Of a stretch of DNA of 64,000 bases, positions 1-11,651 are shown piece by piece. The notes below the pieces were generated by a model. It was given only the letters and a program-made list of their open reading frames with translations. It was not told where the DNA came from and made no database searches. Origin of the DNA: Pholiota molesta (Eukaryota; Basidiomycota; Agaricomycetes; Agaricales; Strophariaceae); assembly GCA_014925825.1 (NCBI GenBank), contig JACGCK010000084.1, forward strand, positions 1-64,000, written 5' to 3'. Made by a program: the position numbers and the translations under genes. Numbering within the stretch: position 1 is the stretch's first letter; every line of letters begins with the position of its first letter.

Positions 1-960
1 GCTCCAAAAAAGGCGTTTTCAAGCAAAAGACTCAGGGATTTTCCGGTGCGTCTAAGGCGGCAGTGGGTGTGGGATTGCAGTGCACGGGTTCTGTCCTGCT
101 CGAAATGGATAAAGGATGCGAAGGGTCCAGTGTTGCGGACATCAAATGCCCATCGATAAGATGCAGAAGCGGTGAGCGTTGCGCTTGGATTGATGTAGAA
201 AAATAATTTACACAAACCCCGTGGTCTATAAGTGGCTTAGGCGAACAGAATTCTGTTGATAGTGTTATTCCGGCGTACAGATATCAGGGAGACCGGATAC
301 GAGGAAGACTCTAGGAAGACTCTTGAAATTTCAGGGTACCCACGCAAAAGCGAGTCATTCAAAGCGCAAGGTTACTAGGGTGTGTTGTAGATGTCCAATC
401 TTTTCCCCGTAATACTAACCCATGGTCGAGACCCATCAAATCCAAAATGCCCTACTAATATCTAGTCGCCTCTAATCGCTGAAGAGATAGACATACCCAT
501 ATTCCATTCAAAAGCCCGAATCCCAAGGTATCAGAGAAGATGCCGAACAAGTTGATCAGTCAATGGAAGGGCATAGGCACGTTTATAAGGCCGTAAAAAG
601 ACGAAAACCTAGTTGTTCATGAAGAAATCGTAGAGATAAGCAGCCCATTGATGAAGCAGCTTGAGAATCGCAGGATTGTGATTTTTGGTTGCGTTCGAGG
701 TATCTGCACAGGGAACATGAATCTTATAAGATGCAGTCATTCTTGTCAGTCGCAGATAGCCTCCAGAGAAATAAACACTGTGAAGAACAGAGACAAGTGG
801 GTGCGACAGGTGTGGAGGCGGTAGTACATGTCGGAGGGACTTGGACGGCGAGCAAAGGGCGAGCGCGCAGTGCACCAAATTTAGAATCCGGAGTCACACC
901 AAAGTCACATCAGGTGATATCGCTTGCTAGAGGTTACGAGTCCTATTTATAGAAGTCGTT
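1..960. repeat. Partial extra copy of the ERG26/gene U upstream module
   Basis: Bases 1-240 match 2824-3060 (shared start 'gctccaaaaa', then a run ending near 'catcgat') and, in reverse complement, about 25,940-26,180. Bases about 840-930 (accaaatttaga, then a TCACATCAGGTGAT stretch) match 3695-3760, the DNA just upstream of the left ERG26-like gene. The module is therefore the shared upstream region of the divergent pair, duplicated in direct orientation about 2.8 kb away. No ERG26 coding sequence follows it: after about 970 the sequence is unrelated. No gene is recognised in 961-1500. Confidence 0.6.
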
Positions 961-1521
961 TTTCTAGGAGAGCTTGAGGAGAGCTTTAAGTTTTTATAAA
1001 AAGGTTCAGCTTTCGACGTTCGCTCACTTTGCATTTACTGATCCTTGCCCGCAAATAATTGAAGTACACGATAGCCTGCGCCCCTCCAGTGCAAGTGCAT
1101 CGCGCCGAGAACACATACCTCGGCCTCCTCACGCCGGACGATTCGACGAACCAATGTGTTTAATCACCCAATAGTTCCTTATAAACTACGCTCGAGTCTG
1201 CTGCCACTATATCGAAACACATATCTCCGAGTCGACGGCCCAAGCCATTTTGCACGACGCTGGCAGAGGGCAAGTTCCAGGCAATCAGATTGAGGGCAAG
1301 ACGGGGGTGACTAACAAAGTTGCAGTGCGCAAAATCACCCATGCTTTGAAATTTCTAGCTACCTATTTGAGAAGCCAACTAATGAGTGAATGGTGGGGCC
1401 TGAGCGTTGAACGACCAACGTCTTCAAACACTAAGGTAATTCTGATGGCTAAATCATGACTGGGGTTTGCAAGGAATAAAGATGAATGGCGCAACAAAAA
1501 TTGACATAACGCTCAGCAGCC

Positions 1522-2570
1522 TCAGCTTAATGTCGAAGTCACACACGCGCCGAAGCGCATTGGCCCCTTTCGGGGGTAGACTAAATGTATTGAGATAGGG
1601 TTGATATAAATACGAATGAATGAATGAAAGGGTGATTCCGAAACCATTGCCACTTTAACATTGTCATACCACCATCGCAGAATTCTGCTCCTCATGCCCG
1701 AATTATCATAAGCCAGAGGAGCCTGCTCCATGCGTTCTATTCCACCCCGGAGGGTGAGAGTGGAAAGACCCTTCAACTCTGCGCAACAAGGGCGAGAGCG
1801 AGACGGCGCTCACCCGGCTATACCTACATAGCAGAACCCTATTGGACTCTGGCGGTAGCCGGGAATATTGCCTTCGGCGAGGAACCCCAAGGGGCCCTGG
1901 GCCTCAATCCGTCCCGTGTTTTGAAGATCCAAACGTCTTTCGAATCGCTACGATGGCTGACAGGGGGCAATGGTCGAGTGGGAAAGATAATAAAAAAGGA
2001 TAAAATGGGGGTGGAGAAATTGAAAGGTGAACATATTCATAGCAAACGAAACAGGCATTGTCATCTGGGATATCCAAACATATTAGAATAGATACAATGG
2101 AAGGACGAAGAGATGCATTACCTGTATAGTCTGCCGCATCTGCTGGTTCATGCCTTACCCTGAAGCATGATCTGTGCGAGAGGTTAGCTGGGTCGACAGG
2201 ACCCATAGCGAATGCGGAGGGGACGATGGGTGCGCAATAATAAATCTACACGAGCGATCGAATTAGAAAAGCCCAGAGGTCAGTTGAAGCACGTACGTTT
2301 GAAGCCCCATCGCCCGTTACGCACACCTAGCATTGGGAGTGCGACACGTTTCCGTGATTCAAGGTTGTGGTGTGGCGTAGCCAAGAAGGCGTATGCCAGT
2401 GGTAATTGGGTAGGGTGCATGCAGGGTAGTGCGAGGTTATCAGACTACCCGCGTCTATAACATGAATCGTTAGAAGTGTACAAACATCAGAGGAACGAGC
2501 ACTCACGATGAAAGCATGATCACCCACCCGGAACGACGACCGATCTTTTTAGTGAGTGGGCAGTGGACAT
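1522..2570 (-). pseudogene. Gene U, left copy: unrecognised gene, probably decayed
   Basis: I do not recognise this family. Evidence for a former gene is that several peptides are kept in the same frame in both arms despite base changes: a start MSTAHSLKRS at 2570, VRHEPADAADY near 2130, DDNACFVCYE near 2050, and FLAEGNIPGYRQSP near 1880 followed by a plausible short intron and HPPGWNRTHGAG. A TATA-like stretch (tttatatag, 2687-2695) lies about 120 bp upstream, in the same position as in the other copy. I could not join the pieces into one open frame: the first segment reaches a stop after 16 codons in both copies. It may be a multi-intron gene that I mis-joined, or a pseudogene. It is divergent to the ERG26-like gene with about 1.3 kb between start codons. 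Confidence 0.4.
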
Positions 2571-3908
2571 GGGCGATATGGTGTGCGGTAAGGAGTGATG
2601 GTTTGGTAGAATCACCAAGTGCAGAGCGGCTCGAAGACGAAGATGGTCGTCGTTTAAAATAAAGAGAGGGCAAGGGGAGGAGGGGGTTTATATAGTTTTC
2701 TGAGTGGATGGTCCTGTTTGGCTCCAGGCCATGATTTTATCCTCTCAAGGGAGTAGCCGACTATGTAATATGCAGGGAGCGAGCACATGGACATGCCTGC
2801 AAGCCCAAGGATTTTTCTAGATAGCTCCAAAAAGGCGTGTTCAAGCAAAACATTTAGGGATTTTCCGGTGTGTCTAAGGCGGCGATGGTGTGGGATTGCC
2901 TGGGATTGCCGTGCTCGGGTGCTGTCCTGCTCGAAATGGATAAAGGTTAGGCAGGGTCTAGTGTCGCGAACATCAAATGTCCATCGATTAGATACAAGCA
3001 CTGCGCTTGGATTGATGAAAAAACGCACATAAAAACCACCGCAGCCCACAAGTAGACTAGATCGTCAGAATTCTGCAGGGAGCTCCATTTTTGAATGCCA
3101 TGTATCAAGGAGATTAAGGAAGTTCTAATACGGTACCCACATCAGGACGAGTCATACGAAGCTGGCGCAAGTTTCCAGGAGTGAGAGAGGAGACATGGAT
3201 GTCACAACAGTTCCCCAACAGATTCAAGCGTGTAGTCGAGAGCTTTTAAGTAGTATATTAACGGTTATAGTGTTTCAAGCCATCAGAGGGGGAGAGAGAG
3301 AGAGATAAGCAGAGATATCAATGTCTCGTTTGACATTCGAAGTCCAATGTATCTTATAAAACACGAGTTTACCGGTAAAAGGTAAGAACATGCCCACGTT
3401 GATAGAGCCGCACAGCAGAAGAACTATCATATCTCGACACGACAACTTTATGGGCATCACCAGGCCTGTTCGAACGAGCAGGTTTATAATGTTGACACTG
3501 TGTCCGGAGGACAGCGGAGCACCTGGATTCCGCAGTTGAACGCGAGCCGGAATATGAGGTGGGAGCGGTCCTCTCAATAGTAGGCAGCAAATTAATTTCC
3601 AAGAGTAAAAAAGCAACCGAAGAACCAAGGCGACTCGTGCGTAGGATGGGCATGAAGATGGTAGAACTTCATGGTTGAGAGCAAGCAGGAGCAAGCGCGC
3701 AGTGAACCAAATTTAGACGACGCGACTAGTAGCGTCACGTCAGAGTCACATCATGTGATAGGTACTGCCAACATAATGATGGCCAAAAATATATTGGCTT
3801 TACAGTCGTTCGATCTTTGAACGCTTCCCCATCTTACATTCACTCCTTTTCTACCCTCCCAAGAACCTTCTATTGACCTTGTTAATTTCTATATCTCGGA
3901 AGGAACAA
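2571..3908. promoter_or_regulatory. Shared upstream region of gene U and ERG26-like gene, left arm
   Basis: Non-coding interval between two divergent start codons. It contains a TATA-like motif facing gene U at 2687-2695, a GA-rich microsatellite near 3288-3306, and the palindrome TCACATCATGTGA at 3746-3758, which holds an E-box core (CATGTG) about 150 bp before the ERG26-like start. Pyrimidine-rich DNA precedes that start. The E-box is an observation only; it is not retained in the right arm. Confidence 0.45.
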
Positions 3909-5484
3909 ATGTCGCACGAAAAAGAAAACTCCAGAGATGTGTATATGGTCATTGGAGGCAATGGGTTCCTGGGACGCCATATCGTTCAACAGCTGCTAGC
4001 ACGGGGAGATATCGTGTCGGTGTTTGATATCGTAGCGCGCTATGACGACGTCAGTTTTTACTCTGGGGACATCAGCGACCAAGAGTCGGTAGCGTCCGCC
4101 TTGCGCAAAGTGCGTTTTTCCTGTCTTCGTTGAACCAGCACATTCTCATAATTAACGTCTGGTAGAGCGGCACGACATGTATCATCCACACCGCCTCTCC
4201 ACATGCGACACTAAAAGACCCCGCGATTTTCCACAAAGTGAATGTGCTAGGCACACAGGCCATTATCGCTGCCGCGGTGGAGACTGGCGTGCGCAAGCTC
4301 GTGTTCACGAGTTCCGCAGGTGTCGTGTTCAACGGTGGCGAGATTAAGGACGTCGACGAGCGCATCGCGTTCCCCGAGGTTCCTATGGATGCTTACAATG
4401 ATTCCAAGGCGAAGGCAGAGACCGCCGTCTTGGAGGCGAATGGCAAGGGTGGCCTCCTGACTGTCGCGCTCCGCCCCGCCGGAATTTTCGGGTATGTCCT
4501 GCCTGTTGAACCTAAAACTTGCTCCACATCATCTCACTTTCTTTCTATTGTTATACAGTCCTGGAGACCGCCAGGCTATGTCGGGTATGTACCAAGTATA
4601 CGAACGCGGGCAGACGCACTTCCAAATCGGCGACAACACCAACCTCTTCGACTGGACATACGTCGGAAACGTCGCACGCGCCCACCTCCTCGCCGCAGAC
4701 CGCCTCTCCACCCCACCACCCGCACCCCCGCTCGCCGAACGCGACCCGGAGAAGCTCCCCGCCTCCGCAGACGAGGTGCCCCCGCTCAGCGCCGCCGAGC
4801 TCGCGCTCATCACACCCTCCCTGCCCACCGTCGACCTCACGACGGGGCACCACCGCATCCCCACCTGCGACGCGCGCCCGCTCGGGCCGTACGTCACGCC
4901 CCCGCCCGACGCGGACAGGATCGCCGCGGCGTGGGCGGACCCCGCGGCCGCAGACGCCGCGCCGCGCCCGGTGATGCGCACGCGCTTCGACCAGCTGTCC
5001 GAGTACTCCCTGCAGCGCGCGAAGCTCGCGCGGCCCGACGTGAACCCGCTGCAGGTCGCGGGGCAGGTGTTCTTCATCACGAACGGGGAGCCGTGCTACT
5101 TCTGGGACTTCCCCCGGATGGTGTGGAATGAGCTGGACAAGTACTTCCCGGGGAAGCGGGCCCCGCGCGGCGTGTTCCAGCTGCCAAAGAGCGTGGGGAT
5201 GGCGGCGGCGGTGGGCTCGGAGTGGTTTGGGTATTTGACGGGCAAGGATGTGACGTTTACGCAGTTTAAGGTGACGTTTAGCTGTACGCCAAGGTTCCAT
5301 AATATTGAGAAGGCGCGGCGGATACTTGGGTACGAGCCGGAGGTGGGCGTCGAGGAGGGCGTGAAGCGTATGGTTGAGGTGAGTACTTGATTTGAGCTCA
5401 GGGATTGATGTGTCTGACGGTATTTCGTTGATGTAGTGGTGGTACGCCGACTATTTGGCCAACCAGAAGCAGTCATCGAAGTGA
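3909..5484 (+). CDS. ERG26: Sterol-4-alpha-carboxylate 3-dehydrogenase-like (ERG26 family), left copy
   Basis: Predicted 464 aa in four exons: 3909-4109, 4166-4491, 4559-5378, 5437-5484, all with GT-AG introns that keep frame. It belongs to the 3-beta-hydroxysteroid dehydrogenase/SDR fold. An N-terminal Rossmann motif IGGNGFLG (residues 15-22) follows VYMV, and the catalytic YxxxK appears as YNDSK (144-148). FQIGDNTNLFDWTYVGNVARAHL is the family's typical mid-region signature (quoted here in part: GDNTNLFDWTYVGN). ERG26 proteins oxidise and decarboxylate the C4-carboxyl sterol intermediate at the endoplasmic reticulum during ergosterol synthesis. A Pro/Ala-rich insertion (about 245-330) splits the C-terminal half. 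The start was chosen at the second in-frame ATG because MSHEKE directly precedes the Rossmann strand; an in-frame codon at 3873 would add 12 residues. Very GC-rich third exon. A close copy lies inverted at 23,034-24,640. Confidence 0.88.
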
Positions 5485-5549
5485 CTTGTTTTCTGACAAA
5501 ATGGATGATGTTCGAGGATCTGGCTTGCTTGTTTCGGATTTTTTTTCAT

Positions 5550-5644
5550 CTATCTATCTTTCTTTATCATACCTTATACCTTTTCCAGAGTTAATACTTT
5601 GGCAAAAAAAATATATACCTTTCGTGGACGCGCCTTGGCGCCCC
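5550..5644 (+). repeat. About 90 bp segment X, left copy
   Basis: The core is ccttttccagagttaatact followed by tttggcaaaaaaaatatatacc. The same segment is found at 22,915-23,005 in the SAME orientation, although both flanks (the ERG26-like gene on one side, a 34 bp block on the other) are in opposite orientation there. See findings. Confidence 0.65.
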
Positions 5645-5994
5645 GCTCGACGGGTAGTGGGCGAACTGATGGGCCCTTCATCAAACAACGGGCACTCAAA
5701 CACCGAAAAATGGATAATACAGTTCCTCGAGGTATTGAGAAGTATCATGAATACAAGAATATCTGAGCACTCGACCGCCCGCGGACACTTCGAACAACTC
5801 AGGACTCAAGTGCCACATAAATGAGATCCGCCTGCCTTTTTCTTTCTTTTTCCTGGCATAAAAAAAAAAAAAAAAAGGTCCGGGAACGTATGTGACACCA
5901 AGTCGTGAGTGGAAATGTGCGCCTAGATGCAGGAGGAGAGAAGCCAGTGGAAGCAACCGAAGGCACCGTAATAAAAGTTGAAGCAGTGCGCGAA

Positions 5995-6512
5995 ACTAAC
6001 CAACCCCTTCTCTCTTGACTCGGCTAATCAAAACGAATAATGTAAAGGCGGCGCCTGCTAGTCGATGATGCATGGGGGACTACAGGCGTGAACAGCAAAT
6101 ACAGAATAATGAATTATTCACGATTTACCGCTTGCGCTTGTGTATATGACATCGGAAGACGGCGGCCTTGGTAATTGAATTCGCTGGTCAACCGCCGAGA
6201 GCACGATGCAGAGCGGCCCAGGTATACCAGTAGCCAGTAGCGAGCAAACACCGAAAGCAAGCAAAGCAACCCAGGACTTGATGTAATGCGCCCAGCAGAT
6301 TTTGTGTTCCAATTAATTGAAGGACCAACGTTGAGTCCTTTTTTAATTTTTTCTTCGTACTGACCAAAAAAAAAAAAAAAAGGACCGGAAACGCAATGGA
6401 CACCAAGTCGAGAGAAACCTTGTCGGTGAGAATATATAAACTGGCGCAGCATAAGCTAACGCGAGCGACGTTTTCGGGGAGCGAAAGACAGTGAATATTT
6501 GAACATTATGCC
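5995..6512 (+). repeat. Dispersed repeat, copy A
   Basis: Matches 7495-7968 throughout at clearly diverged level. Shared landmarks in order are gcgcttgtgt, ggaagacggcg, gctggtcagccgccgagag (copy B form), acccaggacttgatgt, an A-rich run followed by gggaccgg, and cttgtcggtgag. A third, shorter match to the part around the A-run is at about 5830-5930. A TATA-like tatataaac is at 6434. No transposase or terminal repeats seen. Confidence 0.55.
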
Positions 6513-7494
6513 GCCGCGAACGAAGTCGGTCCAAAATCCGCCGAAACGCAAAAAGGAAAAGAGTCAAGGACCCAAAGACCCGAACAGAACACCGCGATAC
6601 ACATAAAAAATAGCTTGAGGATCGTAGCTGACAAGGGGGCAGCAATACTAGGCTCCCAAGAATGGAGGAAGCTGAAGAGAACACATAGAATCATCTCAGC
6701 CACGGCGTTAGCTCAAATGCAGACAACACTAAACCTGATACCACACACCATTGGAATACGATAGGATAATGAGCAGAGGACTACGCAAGCGGAGGAACAC
6801 TTTATTCTAAAGCGAGGTCCTCTAGTTTTATAGCATGGAGTAGACATCAAGCCACTTGTGCCACTGACTGTCCACGGCTAAGAACAATGTCCTATGCTAT
6901 TTTTAGCAGGGCATGCCTGAAGCTCGAGGAGCTCGCTTGCTTGTTGCGTGTTTCTTTTGATCTAAGTAGCAAATTTCTTTCTTGCTCATCATTATACGCT
7001 CTTACTGACCTGAGGTTTCTTATAATGCGACATCACCACTTCTAGAGAGTTACAACAGTAGATATCATTCTCCATTTCATACAACAAATTCAGAGTAGCG
7101 CCTAGTAGTGGAAAGTGGAAGCCCATCGTCAATAGGGCTCACTGTCGGCCTTATTAGCGACGCCAGAACTACTAAACAACGAAGCCGGGAGATTTGATTA
7201 TCTTAGAGTTTGCATGCATTCACTCAAGCGATATTCCAAGGGGATAAATATACTTACTACGTATGGGCTCGAGCAAGAAGAATACTTGGCCACGCCGCCC
7301 GGTGAATAGCTTCATGGAGTGCGAGGATAAAGTGCGTTCAAGTTCAGATTTTAATGAAGGGGTGCCATTCAATGAGCTAATATTAGTGATATCTACAGCA
7401 GTCAAAGGGTAGTGGAACTTCCGACACTGTGGAAGTGGAAGTGATCGAAGAGTCGACGAAGCCACAGATGAAAGAATTTGCAGTGACTTGATAG

Positions 7495-7968
7495 GAAATT
7501 ACCCCCCTTCCCTCTCTCGACTGGATCACCCTTTTCATAAAAGAGGCACGACTCCTTGTACCGCATGCGCTTGTGTGGGACATGGAAGACGGCGCCTCAA
7601 TGAATTTGCTGGTCAGCCGCCGAGAGAGGGCACAATGGAGTCACCCAAAGACATCAGTACGGAAGGAAGCAAACATTGTCGTAAAATAACCCAGGACTTG
7701 ATGTCATACGCTCAGAAGGTCTTGCATTGCAATTGAATGACCATTATTGTCGAGGCCTTTTCTCTTTTTCTGTCTGTGTCCAGTCAAAAAAAGAAAAAAA
7801 GGGACCGGTAAAACGCAAATAACATCAAGTGAGAGTAATCTTGTCGGTGAGGATATGGGTTAACTTAGAAGAGAAATGGGAGAGAAAAGAGGGAGCAAGG
7901 CGACGAGGCTGACGGGAGCAACGTTCTTTGAAGCTGGGTGCGATGTGACGAGCGAAAGATAAATAGTG
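7495..7968 (+). repeat. Dispersed repeat, copy B
   Basis: Direct-orientation partner of 5995-6512, about 1.5 kb downstream. The similarity continues faintly to about 8050 (a gacgtcggga/cagtccaaa stretch). It looks like an old tandem duplication; function unknown. Confidence 0.5.
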
Positions 7969-9174
7969 GATAAATATTATCCACATTTAAGAGCTTGCGC
8001 TTGTTTTGACACAGCACAAAAGACGTCGGGAAGTCAGTCCAAAGCCAGGCAAGGTGATGGAAAGCAGAGATATAGAGCCGGGAATAAGGAGGGAGAAGAC
8101 CGGGGTGGGGCAATTGGGAGAAGTGATTCTGAGAATTTTCGACCATGAATGTCGCGCTTTTATACTACGTAGGTATGGGTGCCACTGCCACTGGTACTGG
8201 TCCAGTACCCCCTTATAAAATTTGCTCGATTGAGATCGCCACAAAATTCTAGTGAATGACCCTGTTCGACGGAGTTCGGCAAGGCCATAATTGTACATAT
8301 TAGCGCAACGGGAAGATGGTAGTAAAGCGAAGAAATGCTTCATTTGAATTCCACTTGAACGTTGAACACGGGGCCTCAAATTTTGGAACATGAAATGGAC
8401 ATCGATTGCCCATGGCCAAAGCCGAGGAGGCCTGTGCCATTTTTGGTGCGGCGCTAGCATGACATGCATGAAGACTTGCTCACTTGTAATTGTAAACGCT
8501 AGGGGCCAAGCGCCGGCAGCAATCCGTGCGCTTATTGTCTGAGCAGATCAAAGTTTGCCACTCCGGAGATTCCTCATACAATAACAATTTATGCCACTAC
8601 CAACTGGTTTCAATCAAGGTTTTTTTGTTACGGAGTTGGTGCAGAAATTATGAACAATGACAACATAAGGCCCAAGAAGCGCCTGAACCTCCTTTGTTGG
8701 ACGCTGGCCTTTGTCGGATTCTGACTGTAGAAATAGAGGCTCACCACGTTTGGGGATTTTAGATGTGATAATTGGTCCCTATTATTGGTGAAGTCCAGCG
8801 CAAGAGATACTCTTTCGTGCATCTTGTCATTGGAATGTTGATCTGGTGTCACCAAGGTTTATTACTAGCACAAAGGCTGTCGGTCAGGTACCTACATTTT
8901 TAGGCGCGCAAGGAGCCGTCAATTAATCACATCACATCTAATTTAATCTAAAATCTAGTCATCCTTCGTAAGTACTTATCTTCAGTTCGTCTTGAATATT
9001 CTGAGTGATGTTGGTAGCGGGAATATCAAGGCGGATACTCCGCGAAGTACGTGCAGGGTCAATCGAGTAATCAATAATCTTTTATTGATAATTATATGCC
9101 ATCGTTGAAGTATACTGGTACTCTGAATTGACCTAGATGTCAACAGACTTTGGGAACAGTTCTGATAATCTGAT

Positions 9175-11408
9175 TCATAAATTACGAATTCCAAACAGGC
9201 ATCCAATAACAAGCAAGAAAATTCCTCCAACGTGTCCCAACATCTCTCTAACACCCGATTTCTCCAAGAAAACAAACCCAAACGCCAACACCTCATATCC
9301 CACATTCTCCGATCCGCGCCGACTCAGTCGAACGTGGTGGTCTGCATGCTCGATCTCAAACGGCGGACGGACGGTGCCCTTGCGCGTGGGGATCGTCATG
9401 CCCTCGAGCGTCGCGGTGTACGCCGTCGCGGCTGGGAGGCTTGACTGCGCGTCGTCGACTGAGCACGCAGCGAGGAGGCCCGAGGTGAAGCCGTCCTCGT
9501 GGAAGCCGTATTTGAGATAGGCGCCCGCGTAGGAGATGGAGCGCGTGTTTTGGATCTTGTACATCTCGTTTTGGGCCCTCACTGCCTGGTGAGGGGCGAA
9601 GGTTGCGTGTCAGCGAATACTTGCGTAAGAAGTATGATGAGACAGACCTTGGCATCCAAGACTGGATGGTCGTATTTCCAGCGCCCACCTATCTTTTCGC
9701 TCGCGGGCTCAAAGGGTGGGTTGAGCGTCACCAAGACTGGCCCATACTTGGCTTCAGATATATGCTGGAGATCGTTCATTCCGTACGTTCTATGGGCCAG
9801 TTAACATCTGCGATGCAAAAGAGGAATAAAAGCACGTACAAAGATACCTCGTTCACTTCTCTTTCCACCAGCTTTGAAGGAATTCCTGACTTTTCCGAAT
9901 ATAAATCGTCAGAGTCGCGATCCGTAGAGTACCCGTTCGCGTATTTACTAGACGGATTAGGGATAGATTTGGTAAAGGAGAGGTAATTCCAGCATGACCA
10001 AGCCAAACGATTCTGTGGCATCAGCTATGAAGATGTGCTTAGATGTCGAGTATGATAGATTACATCAAAACCAGTTCACCTTGTCGTCCGAATGCAAGAT
10101 CGCCACATTGTGATTCCAGTCGAATTGGCTGAGGATGCGTTCTTCGTCCTCAGTAATACCGCCGCCAGCTCGCAGAATCTGGAGGCTGGTATCGGAGTGG
10201 CAGGCGAGAATAACATGGTCGTATGTAACTTCCTCGCCATGTTCAGTGACTAAAAGAACTTGCGGTTTTTGTCCTTCTGCTGCTGGAAGAGTTTTGACGG
10301 ACTGTATCCCAGTAGAGAGGTGAAGGTTCTCTGGAGGAAGTTCGGACAGGATCTTCTTAACATAGTTATGGCTGCAAATTCTTTTTAGAAAAGGAATTAT
10401 TGAGGGCATGGTACTGCCCACCTGCCGCCTTGAATGGTCAACCACGAAGGTTTGCCTGTAATTTGTAGGAGATTATGGTTGTAGAGGAACTGGATCTAGA
10501 TGATTTTATGGGATATGGTCTGCGAAAGAAATGACTTTACGAACCAATGTGCGAGCGGGAAAGTCTAAGAAGCACTTATCAGGAGGGGTGCTCCATATCG
10601 CTGCTGTCATGGGCTATGAGAGTAAATAGTGTCGGTATATGGGTGTATTTCATGATAAAAGCTTACTATCAAGTAGTTCTTTCGGAAAGCGTTTGAATAC
10701 CCTTCGTTGTTCAAGTATTCTCCGATGGACAGTTCCTTTTCACCAGGTCGTAGAGGATTTAGGATAACACGTCTAGCGCATACATTAAAGCGCAGAATAT
10801 CGTATATCATGCGCCACATTTGCGGGTCGACCAGACGACGTGATTGACAGAATATGGTAGCCAGATTTTTGCCTGCCCATTCGAATGCACCACCATCTCG
10901 AGAAATGCTGAATGTCATCTCAGTTGGGATTATACGTATGCCTGTGCGTCTGTCGTCGCTTTTGCTGCTTTCAAACCACGAAGAGAACCAAGATCCACGG
11001 GTATCGGATTGTGCATACATTCGAAGAAATCGCAGAAAGTTGGGGTAGGTATCAGGGTTGCAGACAATCTAAAAGAAGCTTTAGAGGCTTAAATTTCACT
11101 TGAAAATATCTTGAACATACGAATCCACTGATATAAGTCAGTCACTGTCGACATTGAGAAACCTTGTAGACGTACGTGTCCACATCCACCCCTTCGCCTT
11201 TTCCGTTTGGTACAAAATGGACAGTGTTGGCATGACCGCCTGGTCTGCTATCAGACTCATAGAGATGCACCTCATGGTCGCTGTGCTCGTTCAAGAGCTA
11301 TTCACTTGGGCAATAAGATATCATTCGAGGACGAGCGAATTGAAATATGGGACTTGCCCATGTTGCTCCTAGGCCAGCAACCCCAGAGCCTACGACTGCA
11401 ATCTTCAT
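9175..11408 (-). CDS. FAD-dependent amine-oxidase-fold oxidoreductase (COG2907 type)
   Basis: Predicted 584 aa in ten exons (minus strand): 11408-11358, 11297-11176, 11127-11121, 11068-10667, 10613-10545, 10495-10422, 10371-10080, 10024-9840, 9789-9648, 9585-9175. The N-terminus MKIAVVGSGVAGLGATW is a dinucleotide-binding GxGxxG motif; LYESDSRPGGHANT is the second FAD-contact segment, and DVDTGFIVCNPDTYPN, TAAIWSTPPDK, QITGKPSWL and YLKYGFHEDGFTSG are typical of this family. A hydrophobic C-terminus (about 20 residues) suggests membrane association. The family is FAD/NAD-binding and of poorly known substrate; related bacterial genes often sit near cyclopropane-fatty-acid synthase, so a lipid role is possible but inferred. 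The first intron uses a GC donor and exon 3 is only 7 nt, both required by frame and family conservation. Divergent from the WD40 gene. Confidence 0.87.
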
Positions 11409-11651
11409 TTAAGTCCTCGGAGGTGTGGTAGAAGAAGAGAAGCAATTTGAGAGAAGGTTTGGCATGGTACCCGTTGTAGAACGTCTATCATTATGTAGCA
11501 TCAGGTCAGCGTTGTCGTGCACATCCAAGCGATGACCAGCATCACGATCGGATGCTTGGGCCATATCCCCATTTGCGACGATGATGATGATGGTGGCAAG
11601 CAGCGCCAAATTGCTGTCTCTTCTTCACCTCTTACCACCACCCAATCCTTT
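11409..11651. promoter_or_regulatory. Short divergent promoter region
   Basis: 243 bp separate the start codons of the FAD oxidoreductase (minus) and the DCAF4-like gene (plus), so both must be driven from this interval. It includes a pyrimidine-rich run (tcttcttcacctcttaccac, 11,618-11,637) just before the WD40 gene start. No TATA box is evident. Confidence 0.5.

Larger units (their letters stand above)
1440..5680 (+). repeat. Left arm of large inverted duplication
   Basis: This arm carries gene U (minus strand), the shared upstream region and the ERG26-like gene (plus strand). The same order and content reappear in reverse complement at about 22,880-27,570. Coding exons are very similar between the arms; introns and the intergenic part are more diverged, and the right arm is longer because of an insertion near 25,250-25,800. 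The outer boundary is blurred around 1440; the inner boundary is clear in a 34 bp block at 5643-5676. Confidence 0.8.
5685..9174. other. Gene-poor interval with old direct repeats
   Basis: No gene supported. All open frames here are short and lack recognisable motifs or shared splice structure. The interval contains poly-A runs at about 5861-5877 and 6366-6381, the imperfect direct repeats listed separately, and an AT-rich end leading to the 3' end of the FAD oxidoreductase gene. Confidence 0.6.

Noticed and set aside
4529..5300. Long minus-strand and alternative-frame ORFs over the third exon of the left ERG26 gene (and likewise 23,298-24,419)
   Set aside because: Shadows of GC-rich coding sequence; Pro/Arg-rich with no motif, while the called frame has family motifs and splice sites.
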